In this document: positions 17,845 to 26,053 of the stretch, in pieces
Layout: each line of letters starts with the position of its first letter
Position numbering within the stretch: the stretch's first letter is position 1
Assembly: GCA_963815965.1 (NCBI GenBank)
Contig: CAWFIT010000005.1
Coordinates: 62,001-126,000 of the forward strand
DNA: 64,000 nt
Direction: 5' to 3'
DNA from: DASVFB01 sp963815965
GTDB lineage: Bacteria > Actinomycetota > Thermoleophilia > Gaiellales > Gaiellaceae
The notes under the pieces: model-generated
Seen by the model: only the letters and a program-made list of their open reading frames with translations
Databases searched by the model: none
Told to the model about the DNA's origin: nothing
Made by a program: the position numbers and the translations under genes

Positions 17845-18672
17845 ATGCCCGAGCTACCGGAGATGGAGGCGTGGCGACGCCAGCTGGACGAGCCCGTGCG
17901 GGCGTTCCCGATCGCGAAGGCCGGGCCGGCGCACGTCGCGACGCTGAAGACGTTCGATCCGCCGCTGTCTGCGCTTGACGGGCGGCGGCTCGTGGGCGCT
18001 CGACGGCGGGCGAAACGGCTCATGTTCCCGACCGAGGACGGCGAGCTCGTCCTGCTCGTGCACCTGATGACCGCGGGTCGCCTCCGCTACCTGCGGCCGG
18101 ACGAGAAAGGGCCGAAGTCGCCGGCGTTCCGCCTCGAGTTCGAGGGCGGCGCTCACCTCGTGCTGACCGAGGCTGGGTCGAAGAAGCGGGCAGGCGTGTG
18201 GCTGTTGTCGCCGGAGGCCGCCGACGCGGAGCTCGCGCACCTCGGGCCAGAAGCGCTCGGCCTCGGCGCGGACGCGCTCGGGGCGATCTGCGCCGAGGAG
18301 TCGCGCCGACTGCACTCGATGCTCCGCGACCAGCGGGTGATCGCGGGCATCGGCCGTGCGTGGGCGAACGAGATCCTGCACCACGCCAAGCTGTCCCCAT
18401 TTGCGCTGTCTCGGGACCTGGTCCCGGAGCAGGTGCAGGAGCTTGCCACTGCGATCGACGTCGAGCTGGAACGCGGACTCGAGCTGCGGGAGCGCGGGGC
18501 GAACGACGCGCGGACGTACCGCGTCCACGACAAGCTGCACGAGCCTTGCTACGTCTGCGGCACGCCGATCGCGCGCGTCGACTACGAGGAGCACACGGTC
18601 TACTACTGCCCCGATTGCCAGACCAGCGGCCGCGTGCTCAAGGATCGCCGCATGTCGCGCCTGCTTCGCTGA
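17845..18672 (+). CDS. Fpg/Nei family DNA glycosylase
   Basis: 275 residues. Mature N-terminus PELPEME supplies the catalytic Pro2 and Glu3; the beta-hairpin Lys is in RRRAKRLMF (~57); the helix-two-turn-helix is RVIAGIGRAWANEIL; and the C-terminal zinc finger is CYVCGT...YYCPDCQT, binding zinc through four cysteines. It removes oxidised bases and nicks the strand. The IGRAW variant in place of IGNIY-like sequences and the short N-domain are closer to actinobacterial Nei-type proteins than to MutM. ATG start shortly after the divergent asparaginase start. Confidence 0.93.
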   Translation: MPELPEMEAWRRQLDEPVRAFPIAKAGPAHVATLKTFDPPLSALDGRRLVGARRRAKRLMFPTEDGELVLLVHLMTAGRLRYLRPDEKGPKSPAFRLEFEGGAHLVLTEAGSKKRAGVWLLSPEAADAELAHLGPEALGLGADALGAICAEESRRLHSMLRDQRVIAGIGRAWANEILHHAKLSPFALSRDLVPEQVQELATAIDVELERGLELRERGANDARTYRVHDKLHEPCYVCGTPIARVDYEEHTVYYCPDCQTSGRVLKDRRMSRLLR

Positions 18673-18678
18673 GGCGGT

Positions 18679-19245
18679 CTAGGCAAGCCTGACCTGGAGG
18701 GCCTCGCCGGAGACCTCGACGGTCCCCCCGAGCGCCCGTAGCGCACTGACAGCGACGGCCGCGCCGAGATCTTTCAGCTCCTCGCCGAGGATCACCGGCG
18801 CCGCCGACGGGGTGACGGGCTCCAGGGTCAGCTCGGCGCCGTCGACGTGCACATTCACCTCGTCGACGCCGCCGTGCCGCCGTGCGCACAGCGCGAGGAG
18901 CGCCAGTGCGCGCTGCACGGTCGGCGGATCCGTCGTGATCGTCGCGCCCGTGCCGTCCGCACCGGGAACGGCGGCGCGCGCCAGCTCGAGCGTGTCCACG
19001 TCGGCGAGCACCGGCTCGTAGCGGTCGCCGGCGATGCGCGCGGCGAGCCCGAGCTCCTCCAGCAGCTCGGTCATCTGCTCGGACGCGGCGATGATCATCT
19101 CGACGTACCGGGAGAGTGGCGGCTCGAGCTCGACACCGCGCTGCATCGTCCGCGCGAAGCCAAAAATCGTGGCGAGCGGCGTGCGCAGATCGTGCACGGC
19201 GAGGGAGGTCAACCGGGCGAACGACGTATCCTGGGATGCGGACAT
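18679..19245 (-). CDS. Histidine-kinase-like protein with degenerate ATPase half
   Basis: About 188 residues from ATG 19245 (MSASQDTSFARL); a GTG at 19269 is an alternative. A dimerisation/phosphoacceptor segment is clear: LAVHDLRTPLATIFGFA (His followed by DLRTP). The C-terminal half should be the ATP-binding domain but lacks the N, G1 (DxGxG) and G2 boxes; only the trailing strand GGTVEVSGEALQVRLA resembles it. There is no sensor or membrane part. It may be a phosphotransfer protein of the ChpT style or a regulator that interacts with other kinases. The start codon shares CATG with the divergent FolE2 gene. Confidence 0.75.
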   Translation of the reverse strand: MSASQDTSFARLTSLAVHDLRTPLATIFGFARTMQRGVELEPPLSRYVEMIIAASEQMTELLEELGLAARIAGDRYEPVLADVDTLELARAAVPGADGTGATITTDPPTVQRALALLALCARRHGGVDEVNVHVDGAELTLEPVTPSAAPVILGEELKDLGAAVAVSALRALGGTVEVSGEALQVRLA

Positions 19246-20218
19246 GGACGGCGACGCGAAGCTTGTCACACACGACCTCCAGGCCTCCGAGCCGGAGGTT
19301 CAGCTCGGTCTTTCGAGGGCGGGCGTCAAGGGAATCGCAAAGGCGATCCACCTCCGCTGGGGCAGCTTCGAGCAGGTCGTCTCGGCGGAGATCGACTGCA
19401 CCGTCGACCTGGCGGCGTCGCAGAAGGGCGTGCACATGTCCCGCTTCCCGGAGTTGTTCGAGGAGGCGATCGAGCGCGTCGTGATCGGCGAGGCGCTCGT
19501 GATCGAAGCGCTCGCGGAGCACATCGCGCAGCACATCGTCGAGCGACAACGCGCGCTGCGCGCCGAGGTGAGGATCCGCGCGCAGTATCCGCTCGAACGA
19601 CTGACGCCCGTGACCAAGCTGGCGACGCAGGAGATGGTCGCGCTGATCGGAATCGCCGCCGCCTCCGAGAGCGGTGTCCGCCGTCTCGTCGGCGTGGAGG
19701 CAACAGGGATCAACGCGTGCCCGTGCGCGCAGGGGCTCGTGCGCGACAAAGCGGTCGAGCGCCTCGGGGAAGCGGGCTTCGACGATGACGACGTCGAGCG
19801 GATCCTCGAGCTCGTCCCGCTCGCCACGCACAACCAGCGCGGTCGCGGAACGCTCTACGTCGGCACCGACCAGCAGCTGAACGCCGAGCGCCTCGTCGAC
19901 ATCGTCGAGGCCTCGATGAGCTCACCGGTCTACGAGCTACTGAAGCGGCCGGACGAGCTGTTCGTCGTCGAGCACGCCCACCTGCAGCCGCGCTTCGTCG
20001 AGGACTCCGTCCGGATCGCGCTCGCAACGACGCTCGAGCGCTTCCCCGGCCTGGACGACGAGGATTTCCTCTACTCGCGACAGCTCAACCTCGAGACGAT
20101 CCACTCGCACGACGTGCTCGCCGAGCGCTACGGCACGGTCAACGAGCTGCGCACAGAGCTGGAGCGCGGCACTGCGCCGTCGCGGCACACGAACCTCGAC
20201 GACTGGCTCCATGACTGA
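19244..20218 (+). CDS. folE2: GTP cyclohydrolase FolE2/MptA family
   Basis: 324 residues from ATG 19244 (MDGDAKLVTHDLQ). The enzyme opens the GTP imidazole ring as the first step of folate/pterin synthesis and is metal dependent without needing zinc in type-IB members. Family marks: GIAKAIHLRWG, KGVHMSRFPELFEEA, ATGINACPCAQG and THNQRGRGTLYVG. The CPCAQ and THNQRG motifs are nearer to archaeal MptA-type enzymes than to bacterial FolE2, so the product could be the cyclic phosphate (MptA) or dihydroneopterin triphosphate. It overlaps clpS by 8 bases, forming one transcription unit with clpS and the cyclase. Confidence 0.9.
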   Translation: MDGDAKLVTHDLQASEPEVQLGLSRAGVKGIAKAIHLRWGSFEQVVSAEIDCTVDLAASQKGVHMSRFPELFEEAIERVVIGEALVIEALAEHIAQHIVERQRALRAEVRIRAQYPLERLTPVTKLATQEMVALIGIAAASESGVRRLVGVEATGINACPCAQGLVRDKAVERLGEAGFDDDDVERILELVPLATHNQRGRGTLYVGTDQQLNAERLVDIVEASMSSPVYELLKRPDELFVVEHAHLQPRFVEDSVRIALATTLERFPGLDDEDFLYSRQLNLETIHSHDVLAERYGTVNELRTELERGTAPSRHTNLDDWLHD

Positions 20219-20495
20219 GACGCTGACGCGCCCACCCGACGCGGGCACCGCAGCCGGCAAGCCGTGGAACGTGATCGTGCTCAACGACAACCACAACACG
20301 TTTCAGGGCGTCGCCTTCGCGCTCTCGTCGACCATCCCCGGCCTCGACTACGACAAGGGCATGCGGATGGCCGACCGGATCCACAACACGGGCCGCGCGG
20401 TCGTCTGGAGCGGACACAAGGAGCCGGCCGAGCTGTACTGGGAGCAGCTCCGCGGTTTCGGGCTGACGATGGCCCCGCTCGAGCCGGCCGCGTGA
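20211..20495 (+). CDS. clpS: ATP-dependent Clp protease adaptor ClpS
   Basis: 94 residues. ClpS hands N-degron substrates to ClpA/ClpC. The binding strand is visible as PWNVIVLNDNHNTFQGVAFAL (about residues 18-38; the Asn-Asp pair and His contact the N-terminal residue), followed by ADRIHNTGRAVVWSGHKEPAELYWEQL. ATG start overlaps the FolE2 stop (ATGACTGA), and its stop overlaps the next start (GTGA), so all three are translationally coupled. Confidence 0.92.
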   Translation: MTETLTRPPDAGTAAGKPWNVIVLNDNHNTFQGVAFALSSTIPGLDYDKGMRMADRIHNTGRAVVWSGHKEPAELYWEQLRGFGLTMAPLEPAA

Positions 20496-22171
20496 GCGAC
20501 GAGCTCCAGCGCCTGCGCGAGCAGCAGCGGGCAGTTGACGAAGTGCTTGGCACCCTTGCGAGGTTCGAAGGGCTGCAGCCCGTCCTCGATGCCGTCGTCG
20601 CTGCGGCGAACCGGCTTTGCAACGGCGTCTCCGCGGGGCTGTGGCTCGCGGACGGCGAGCTCTTCCGCGTCGCGGCTCTGATCGCCACGCCCGAGCAAAC
20701 CGAGTACGAGCGCGCGCATCCTCACGTTCCCGAGGCGCACTCGCTCACCGGTCGCGTCCTCGCCACGCGCAGGCTCGTGCACATCCCCGACGTGCGTGCC
20801 GATCCCACGTACGAGTGGGGATCGCAACGCGTCGCAGGCTACCGCGCGATGGTCGGCGTGCCGATCTTTGCCGACGAACAGTTGATCGGGGTCCTCGCCG
20901 TGACGCGGCCGGTCCCCGAGCCGTTTACCGACGATGAGATCAGGCTCGTCACCACCTTTGCCAGCCAGGCATCGATCGCGATCGCGAACGCGCGGCTGCT
21001 GGACGCGGTCGAGCGCCAACTCGAACAGCAGCGCGCAATCAGCGAGGTGCTCCGAGCTGTCGCGCGCTCCGAAGGCCTCGAGCCTGTTTTCGGCTCCGTC
21101 GTCGACGCGGCTACTCGGCTGTGTCATGGCGACTACGGGGCGATGTATCTCGTCGACGGTGACGTCCTGCGCGTCGTCACTCAAGGCTACGGGCAGCCTG
21201 AGCTGTACGCGTACGAACGCGAACGTCCCCATACGCGCGATCGGTCCACGGTGATCGGGCGGGTCGCGCTCACCCGAGAAGTCGTCCACATTCCCGATAC
21301 GCGAAAGGATCCGGAATACGCCTGGGGCGGCGCGGAGGTCACCGAGTACCGCTCATTGCTCGGGGTGCCGATCTTCGTCGAGGGTGAGCTGATCGGCGCG
21401 ATGAACGTCGTGCGCATCGCTCCAGAGCCGTTTCTCGACGAGCACATCGAGCTCGTGAAGACCTTCGCCGATCAGGCGGCGATCGCGATCGCCAACGCGA
21501 GGCTACTCGAGCGGGTCGAGCGCCAACGAACCGAGCTCGCGCGCTTCGTCTCGCCGCAAGTCGCCAAGCTGCTCTCTAGCGATGATGGCGAGCGCCTGCT
21601 CGGCGGACATCGCGCATACATCTCCGTTCTCTTCTGCGATCTGCGCGGCTTCACAGCCTTCACCGAGACGGCCGCTCCCGAAGAGCTCTTCGAGCTGCTG
21701 CGTGACTACCACGCACTCGTCGGCGAGCTCATCGCGGAGTACCACGGCACCCTCGAGCACTTTGCAGGCGACGGAGTGATGGTGTTCTTCAATGACCCCG
21801 CGCCGGTCGACGAGCACGAGCTGCAGGCGATCCGCATGGCCCTGGCGCTGCAGGAGCGCTTCGCCGCGCTCGCGGCTCTATGGCTGAGGCGCGGCACCGA
21901 GCTCGGCCTCGGCATCGGCATCGCGGCCGGCTACGCGACGCTCGGGCGGATCGGCTTCGATGGCCGCTACGACTACGGCGCGCTCGGCCCTGTGACCAAC
22001 CTCGCCTCTCGTCTCAGCACCAAAGCCGAACCCGGACAGACCTTGATCAGCCAGCGTCTGCACGCAACGGTCGAGGACGCCGTCGACGCCGTCGCCGTCG
22101 GCGACGTCGAGCTCAAGGGATTCGCACGCCCGGTCGCCGCGTACGAGGCTCGTGCGCTCCGCGCCTCCTGA
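20492..22171 (+). CDS. Class III nucleotide cyclase with two GAF domains
   Basis: 559 residues from GTG 20492, whose GTGA overlaps the clpS stop. GAF 1 (~20-165, HIPDVRADPTYEW, GVPIFADEQLIGVLAV) and GAF 2 (~185-335, HIPDTRKDPEYAWGG, GVPIFVEGELIGAMNV) are tandem copies that probably sense a small ligand or redox state. The cyclase domain (~360-555) has the first metal Asp in VLFCDLRGFTAF, the second in FAGDGVMVFFND, and the transition-state Asn and Arg in GPVTNLASRL, so it should be active. The residue before FAGD is His where adenylyl cyclases usually carry Lys, so purine choice is open. Soluble. Its product could feed the cyclic-nucleotide-binding proteins at 31-35 kb (inference). Confidence 0.92.
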   Translation: MSDELQRLREQQRAVDEVLGTLARFEGLQPVLDAVVAAANRLCNGVSAGLWLADGELFRVAALIATPEQTEYERAHPHVPEAHSLTGRVLATRRLVHIPDVRADPTYEWGSQRVAGYRAMVGVPIFADEQLIGVLAVTRPVPEPFTDDEIRLVTTFASQASIAIANARLLDAVERQLEQQRAISEVLRAVARSEGLEPVFGSVVDAATRLCHGDYGAMYLVDGDVLRVVTQGYGQPELYAYERERPHTRDRSTVIGRVALTREVVHIPDTRKDPEYAWGGAEVTEYRSLLGVPIFVEGELIGAMNVVRIAPEPFLDEHIELVKTFADQAAIAIANARLLERVERQRTELARFVSPQVAKLLSSDDGERLLGGHRAYISVLFCDLRGFTAFTETAAPEELFELLRDYHALVGELIAEYHGTLEHFAGDGVMVFFNDPAPVDEHELQAIRMALALQERFAALAALWLRRGTELGLGIGIAAGYATLGRIGFDGRYDYGALGPVTNLASRLSTKAEPGQTLISQRLHATVEDAVDAVAVGDVELKGFARPVAAYEARALRAS

Positions 22172-22781
22172 GAACGAAGCGGTTCTCCTCGCCGTGCAGC
22201 AGCCGCTTCAGGTTGGCGCGGTGCAGGAACACGACGGCGGCCGCGGCGAGGGTCGCCAGGACGATCACGGGCCACGAGTAGCCGAGCAACCACGCGGCCA
22301 ACGGGAGCGAAAGCGCAGCGAGCATCGACGCGACCGACGCGTAGCGCGTCGCTGCGAAGCCGACGAGCCACACGATTGCGGCTACCGCGCCGACGAGAGG
22401 AGCGACGCCGAGAAACGCGCCGCCGGTCGTCGCGACCATCTTCCCGCCCTTCTCGAAGCGAAGGAAGATCGGGCGCGCGTGGCCGAGCATCGCGCCGGCG
22501 CCCGCGAGCACGCCCGCGAGCGGCGAGACCGTGTGCGCAAAGACGAACGCAGGCACGAAGCCCTTCGCCGTGTCGAGGACGACGACGGGGACGCCGTACC
22601 ACGGGCCGTACGTCCGCCAGACGTTCGTGGCGCCGATGTTTCCGCTTCCGCGCGTGCGCACGTCCTCGTGCTTGAAGATGCGGACGAGCCAGTACCCGAA
22701 TGTGACCGAGCCGGCGAGGTAGCCGACGACGATGCCGAGTACGACTTCTATCTCGTCGGGATTCCGTAACGACCGACCCAC
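22113..22781 (-). CDS. plsY: Glycerol-3-phosphate acyltransferase PlsY
   Basis: About 222 residues with five membrane spans. PlsY transfers an acyl group from acyl-phosphate to glycerol-3-phosphate, the first step of phospholipid synthesis. Motif 1 is TRGSGNIGATNVWRTYG, motif 2 KGFVPAFVF, motif 3 FEKGGKMVATTGGAFLG. GTG 22781 is the only normal start near the first span, which makes the gene overlap the SOD-like gene by 34 bases. Its 3' end overlaps the convergent cyclase gene by 59 bases; the last ~25 residues (RRRGAHEPRTRRPG) have no family counterpart, so the real stop may have been lost by a sequence error. Confidence 0.88.
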   Translation of the reverse strand: MGRSLRNPDEIEVVLGIVVGYLAGSVTFGYWLVRIFKHEDVRTRGSGNIGATNVWRTYGPWYGVPVVVLDTAKGFVPAFVFAHTVSPLAGVLAGAGAMLGHARPIFLRFEKGGKMVATTGGAFLGVAPLVGAVAAIVWLVGFAATRYASVASMLAALSLPLAAWLLGYSWPVIVLATLAAAAVVFLHRANLKRLLHGEENRFVLRRRGAHEPRTRRPGVRIP

Positions 22782-23368
22782 TCGTTCACGACACCCCAGT
22801 CGAGGTTCGCGAAGAACGCGTCGATGTACGACGCACGGTCGGTCTGGTAATCGAGGAAGTACGCGTGCTCGTACACGTCGAGCGCGACGAGCGGCGTCGC
22901 GTTCCACACCGGGAACGTGTTCTGTGCGTCGCCGATGTAGTTGAAGAGACGGCCTTCGTCCCAGTCGTACGCGGTCCACGCCCACCCCCGCGCTGCCATT
23001 CCTGTGGCCTTCAGGTCGTCGCGCCACGCATCGACGGTGTGGAAGTCGCGGTCGATGAGGTCTCGGATCCTTCCCTGAGGATCACCGCCGTGCCCACCGA
23101 GGTGATCGAAGTAGACCTCGTGATTCTTGATCCCGCCGATCGCGAACGTGAGATCGACCTTGAGCGCGCGGAGGTCCGAGTAGACCTGGTTCGCCGAGGC
23201 GAGATCGGCGTCCCCGAGCAGCCCGAGGATCTCGTTTCGCTTCGCGACGTATCCCTCGTACAGCTTGTAGTGCGCCTCGACGGCCGCCCGCGAGATGCCG
23301 TCGAGCTCGAGCAGCGCCGGCTTGAGCGCGCGCGGGGCGATCTCCTCTACCTGGAAGACGAGTGACAT
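22748..23368 (-). CDS. Divergent Fe/Mn superoxide dismutase-like protein
   Basis: 206 residues of the iron/manganese SOD fold. Likely metal ligands: His in VEAHYKLYEGYV, His in KNHEVYFDHLGG, and Asp plus His in ALDVYEHAYFLDYQ. The usual HHxxHHxxYV helix is reduced to AHYKLYEGYV, and the aromatic/Gln second shell seen in the neighbouring canonical SOD is not recognisable. The protein may still dismutate superoxide or may have another redox function. It is head to head with sodA with 46 bases between starts; no Shine-Dalgarno is seen in front of its ATG. It overlaps plsY by 34 bases. Confidence 0.85.
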   Translation of the reverse strand: MSLVFQVEEIAPRALKPALLELDGISRAAVEAHYKLYEGYVAKRNEILGLLGDADLASANQVYSDLRALKVDLTFAIGGIKNHEVYFDHLGGHGGDPQGRIRDLIDRDFHTVDAWRDDLKATGMAARGWAWTAYDWDEGRLFNYIGDAQNTFPVWNATPLVALDVYEHAYFLDYQTDRASYIDAFFANLDWGVVNEWVGRYGIPTR

Positions 23369-23414
23369 GCCGCAGGAGGATATCGTCCCGGGAAAGGGAC
23401 GAAAGGAGCAAGCG

Positions 23415-24026
23415 ATGGCTTTCGACGTGCCGCCTCTCCCGTACGACTACGGAGCGCTCGAGCCGACGATCGACGAGGAGACGATGCGGCTCCACCACGA
23501 CAAGCACCACCAGGCCTACGTGGACAACGCGAACGCGGCCCTCGCCGGCACCCAGTGGGCCGATCGGCCAGTCGAACAGGTGCTCGTCGAGATCGACCTT
23601 CTCCCCGAGGAGAAGCGCACCGCAGTCCGCAACAACGCCGGCGGGCACGCGAATCACTCGCTGTTCTGGGAGATCATGTCGCCCGACGGCGGCGGCGAGC
23701 CTTCAGGCTCGCTCGGCAAGGCAATCGACGACACCTTCGGCGGGCTCGACGAGCTGAAGCAGCTCGTGAACGACGGAGGCGTGAAGCGCTTCGGCTCAGG
23801 CTGGTCGTGGCTCGTGTGGGACGGCACCGGCCTCGCCGTCTACTCCACGCCGAACCAGGACAGCCCGATCCTGAAGGACTGGGACGACGTCCCGCTCCTC
23901 GGGATCGACGTCTGGGAGCACGCGTACTACCTCAAGTACCAGAACCGGCGGCCCGAGTACCTCGCCGCCTGGTGGAACGTCGTCGACTGGGACGCCGTGC
24001 AGCGACGCTTCGACGAGGCGAAGTAG
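23415..24026 (+). CDS. sodA: Superoxide dismutase, Fe/Mn family
   Basis: 203 residues, cytosolic. Canonical ligands: His in RLHHDKHHQAYVDNAN (~27), His in GGHANHSLFWEIM (~81), and Asp/His in GIDVWEHAYYLKYQNRR (~165-169). The GGHANHSLFW motif and NQDSPI favour manganese (or Fe/Mn cambialistic). It converts superoxide into oxygen and hydrogen peroxide. ATG 23415 is set by AAAGGAG seven bases upstream; a longer in-frame extension reading into the divergent gene is not needed. A 37-base palindrome follows the stop and probably terminates it. Confidence 0.95.
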   Translation: MAFDVPPLPYDYGALEPTIDEETMRLHHDKHHQAYVDNANAALAGTQWADRPVEQVLVEIDLLPEEKRTAVRNNAGGHANHSLFWEIMSPDGGGEPSGSLGKAIDDTFGGLDELKQLVNDGGVKRFGSGWSWLVWDGTGLAVYSTPNQDSPILKDWDDVPLLGIDVWEHAYYLKYQNRRPEYLAAWWNVVDWDAVQRRFDEAK

Positions 24027-24032
24027 ACGCAA

Positions 24033-24069
24033 CGGACAGGTCCGAGGGACTGTCCCTCGGACCTGTCCG
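24033..24069. terminator. 18-bp perfect hairpin between convergent genes
   Basis: CGGACAGGTCCGAGGGAC pairs perfectly with GTCCCTCGGACCTGTCCG around a single T. It sits 7 bases after the sodA stop and just before the convergent stop at 24080, so it can end both transcripts. There is no T run, and the sequence resembles a mobile palindromic repeat rather than a simple terminator. Confidence 0.6.
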
Positions 24070-24079
24070 GAAGGATCGA

Positions 24080-24979
24080 TCAGCTCCGAATCGTCGGAGA
24101 CTTCGCCGACACGTAGCACGGGGCCGCCTGCCCGGCCGGCAGGACGGCACGCACGCTCAGACCCCGCCTGAGTAGCGCTCCGAATGTCACGCTGCTCGCG
24201 GTCGAGGACGCCAGCGGCGCCGACGCAGCAACGCGCTTGCCGAGGAACACGGTCTTCACCGTGCTCCAGCGGTGCCTCACCTTTATCCAGCGCTGGAAGA
24301 GGACCGCTTTCCCGACGAACGACTGCGCAGCGATGACCTGCGCAGTGAACCTGCGCGCTGCGTTGCGCTTCAGCACCACGACCGGACGGACGGAGACCGC
24401 GGCCGCGGAGCTCGTGACCGTCGCGGACGTGCCCTTGTAGCGCGCCTGGTAGCTCGTTCCAAGCGTGGGCTGAGCCTGGTACGCGAAGTTGCCGCCGGTC
24501 GTCGTCGTGGCAGTCGAGACGACCTTCGCGGCGTTTTCGCCGCAGGGCTGCGCGAGGATGTCGACCTTCTGACCCGTCGCGGCCGTGGACAGCACGCCGG
24601 CCACGGCCGCGGTGCCGCCGTAGTTGGCGACCGTTGGACGCGCCGACAGCGTCAGCGTCGCGGGAGCGGCCGAGACCGTGACCGTGCCCCTCTTGTTCTT
24701 GTTCAGTGGATCGACTGTCGCGAACTTGCCGGTCTTGTTGAACGTGAACGTGTGGGTCTGGCCGGGGGCCAGCACAAGCGACGTGAACGGACACGTCGTG
24801 CACACGACCTGGTGGTTGACCGTGTCCTTGTTCGTCCACGTCACGGAATCTCCGGTCTGAACGGACACCGCATTCGGCACGAAGCCAAGCTGGCTGATGT
24901 CGACAGTGACCGTCTTTGCCGGTGCGGGCGCGGCGACGAGAAGTGCAACCGCTGCCGCAAGAACAATTAGTTTCTTCAA
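24080..24979 (-). CDS. Secreted cupredoxin-like protein, paralogue 1
   Basis: 299 residues with signal peptide MKKLIVLAAAVALLVAAPAPA. Residues ~22-105 form a plastocyanin-like domain (LGFVPNAVSVQTGDSVTWTN, VNHQVV, GQTHTFTFNKTGKF). The first copper His is kept in VNHQVV, but the usual Cys-x-x-x-x-His-x-x-x-x-Met loop is replaced by VDPLNKNKRG, so type-1 copper binding is doubtful. A CTTCPF pair follows the His. The C-terminal two thirds are two Ig-like beta domains (TVANYGGTAAVAGVL, RRFTAQVIAAQSFVGKAVLFQRW). Extracellular; role unknown. It is followed on the same strand by a paralogue with 72 bases between. Confidence 0.8.
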   Translation of the reverse strand: MKKLIVLAAAVALLVAAPAPAKTVTVDISQLGFVPNAVSVQTGDSVTWTNKDTVNHQVVCTTCPFTSLVLAPGQTHTFTFNKTGKFATVDPLNKNKRGTVTVSAAPATLTLSARPTVANYGGTAAVAGVLSTAATGQKVDILAQPCGENAAKVVSTATTTTGGNFAYQAQPTLGTSYQARYKGTSATVTSSAAAVSVRPVVVLKRNAARRFTAQVIAAQSFVGKAVLFQRWIKVRHRWSTVKTVFLGKRVAASAPLASSTASSVTFGALLRRGLSVRAVLPAGQAAPCYVSAKSPTIRS

Positions 24980-25051
24980 CGTCCTACCTCTTTCTCGGGG
25001 GATTCGCGCCTAGCGGCGGTACCGAATCTGACGAAATGCTCCAGCCGCACG

Positions 25052-25915
25052 TTAGTGGCGGTATCGGACCTTCACCGAGTTGCTCCAGGTGTCCAGATAG
25101 CCCGAACCCGCCTGGTTGGTGGTCATGTACACGCGATACGTGAACGTGCCCTTCTTGTGCGGAGCCTTGAAGATCCGGCCGGAGAGCGGCCCGAGCTTCA
25201 GCTTTTCCACCGTCACCCACTGGCCGAACGACGAGCGACGCTGCACGTAGATCGACCGGCCCGCGAACGAATGCGAGGCGGTGATCTTGGCGTAGAGGCG
25301 TGTCGCGGTCATCCGGTTGAGCGTCAGCTTGGGACGGACCTGGACCGTCACCGGCTGGCTCGACGCCGTTTTCCACTTCACCGAGTAGATGGTGAGCACG
25401 GTGGGGGTCGTCGTGTAGACGAACGCCCCGCCGTTGCCGGTGATCAGCGTGGCAACCTGCTGCGTGGACGAGCCGAACGGCTGCGCGAGGACCGTCACCG
25501 ATTCGTTCGCCTTCGCACTCGAGACGGCCCCAGAGATCGTCGTCTGGCCCCCGTAGAACACGATCGGCGCAGTGGCGCCGAGTGAGATGGACGGGGGCGG
25601 CCCTTTGACGACCACGGTGCCGGTTATGGACGGCTTGAGGGCGTCGTGGTAATTGAACGTCCCGGCCGCGTTGAACGTGAACGTGAACTTCTGTGTCGGC
25701 CTCAGGATCGACGATGCAAACGCGCCGTTGTTGGCGACCAACTGGTGGTTCACCTTGTCGACGTTCGTCCACTCGACTGCGTCGCCCTGGTTGACCGTCA
25801 CGGTTTTCGGGCTGAAGCTTGTCGCCCCGATCTTGACCGTGGCGGTTGCCGCGGAACCCGATGCGGGAAGCGCGAGCACGAGAACGGCGGCGACGGAAAA
25901 CAGCGCTCTTTTCAT
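25052..25915 (-). CDS. Secreted cupredoxin-like protein, paralogue 2
   Basis: 287 residues from ATG 25915 (MKRALFSVAAVLVLALPA), chosen over an upstream ATG because it begins the signal peptide and has an AGGGAC site. Same layout as paralogue 1: cupredoxin domain (TSFSPKTVTVNQGDAVEW, VNHQLVANNGAF, FTFTFNAAGTFNYHD) then Ig-like domains (FYGGQTTISGAV, TRLYAKITASHSFAGRSIYVQRR). Here a NYHD motif keeps a second His that could complete a metal site, but Cys and Met are absent. Tandem duplication of a secreted beta-rich protein. Confidence 0.8.
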   Translation of the reverse strand: MKRALFSVAAVLVLALPASGSAATATVKIGATSFSPKTVTVNQGDAVEWTNVDKVNHQLVANNGAFASSILRPTQKFTFTFNAAGTFNYHDALKPSITGTVVVKGPPPSISLGATAPIVFYGGQTTISGAVSSAKANESVTVLAQPFGSSTQQVATLITGNGGAFVYTTTPTVLTIYSVKWKTASSQPVTVQVRPKLTLNRMTATRLYAKITASHSFAGRSIYVQRRSSFGQWVTVEKLKLGPLSGRIFKAPHKKGTFTYRVYMTTNQAGSGYLDTWSNSVKVRYRH

Positions 25916-26053
25916 GGTGTCCCTTTCTCCCTGGTCGGACACCCTTTCTTTTCACCGATTTGTGACGATTTCAGTCGGCAATCCGCCGAATTAACGAGAT
26001 TCGTACATCTGCGTCAGAATCGGGGGCTGCCTGTAAAACCAGCTGTGCATCAG

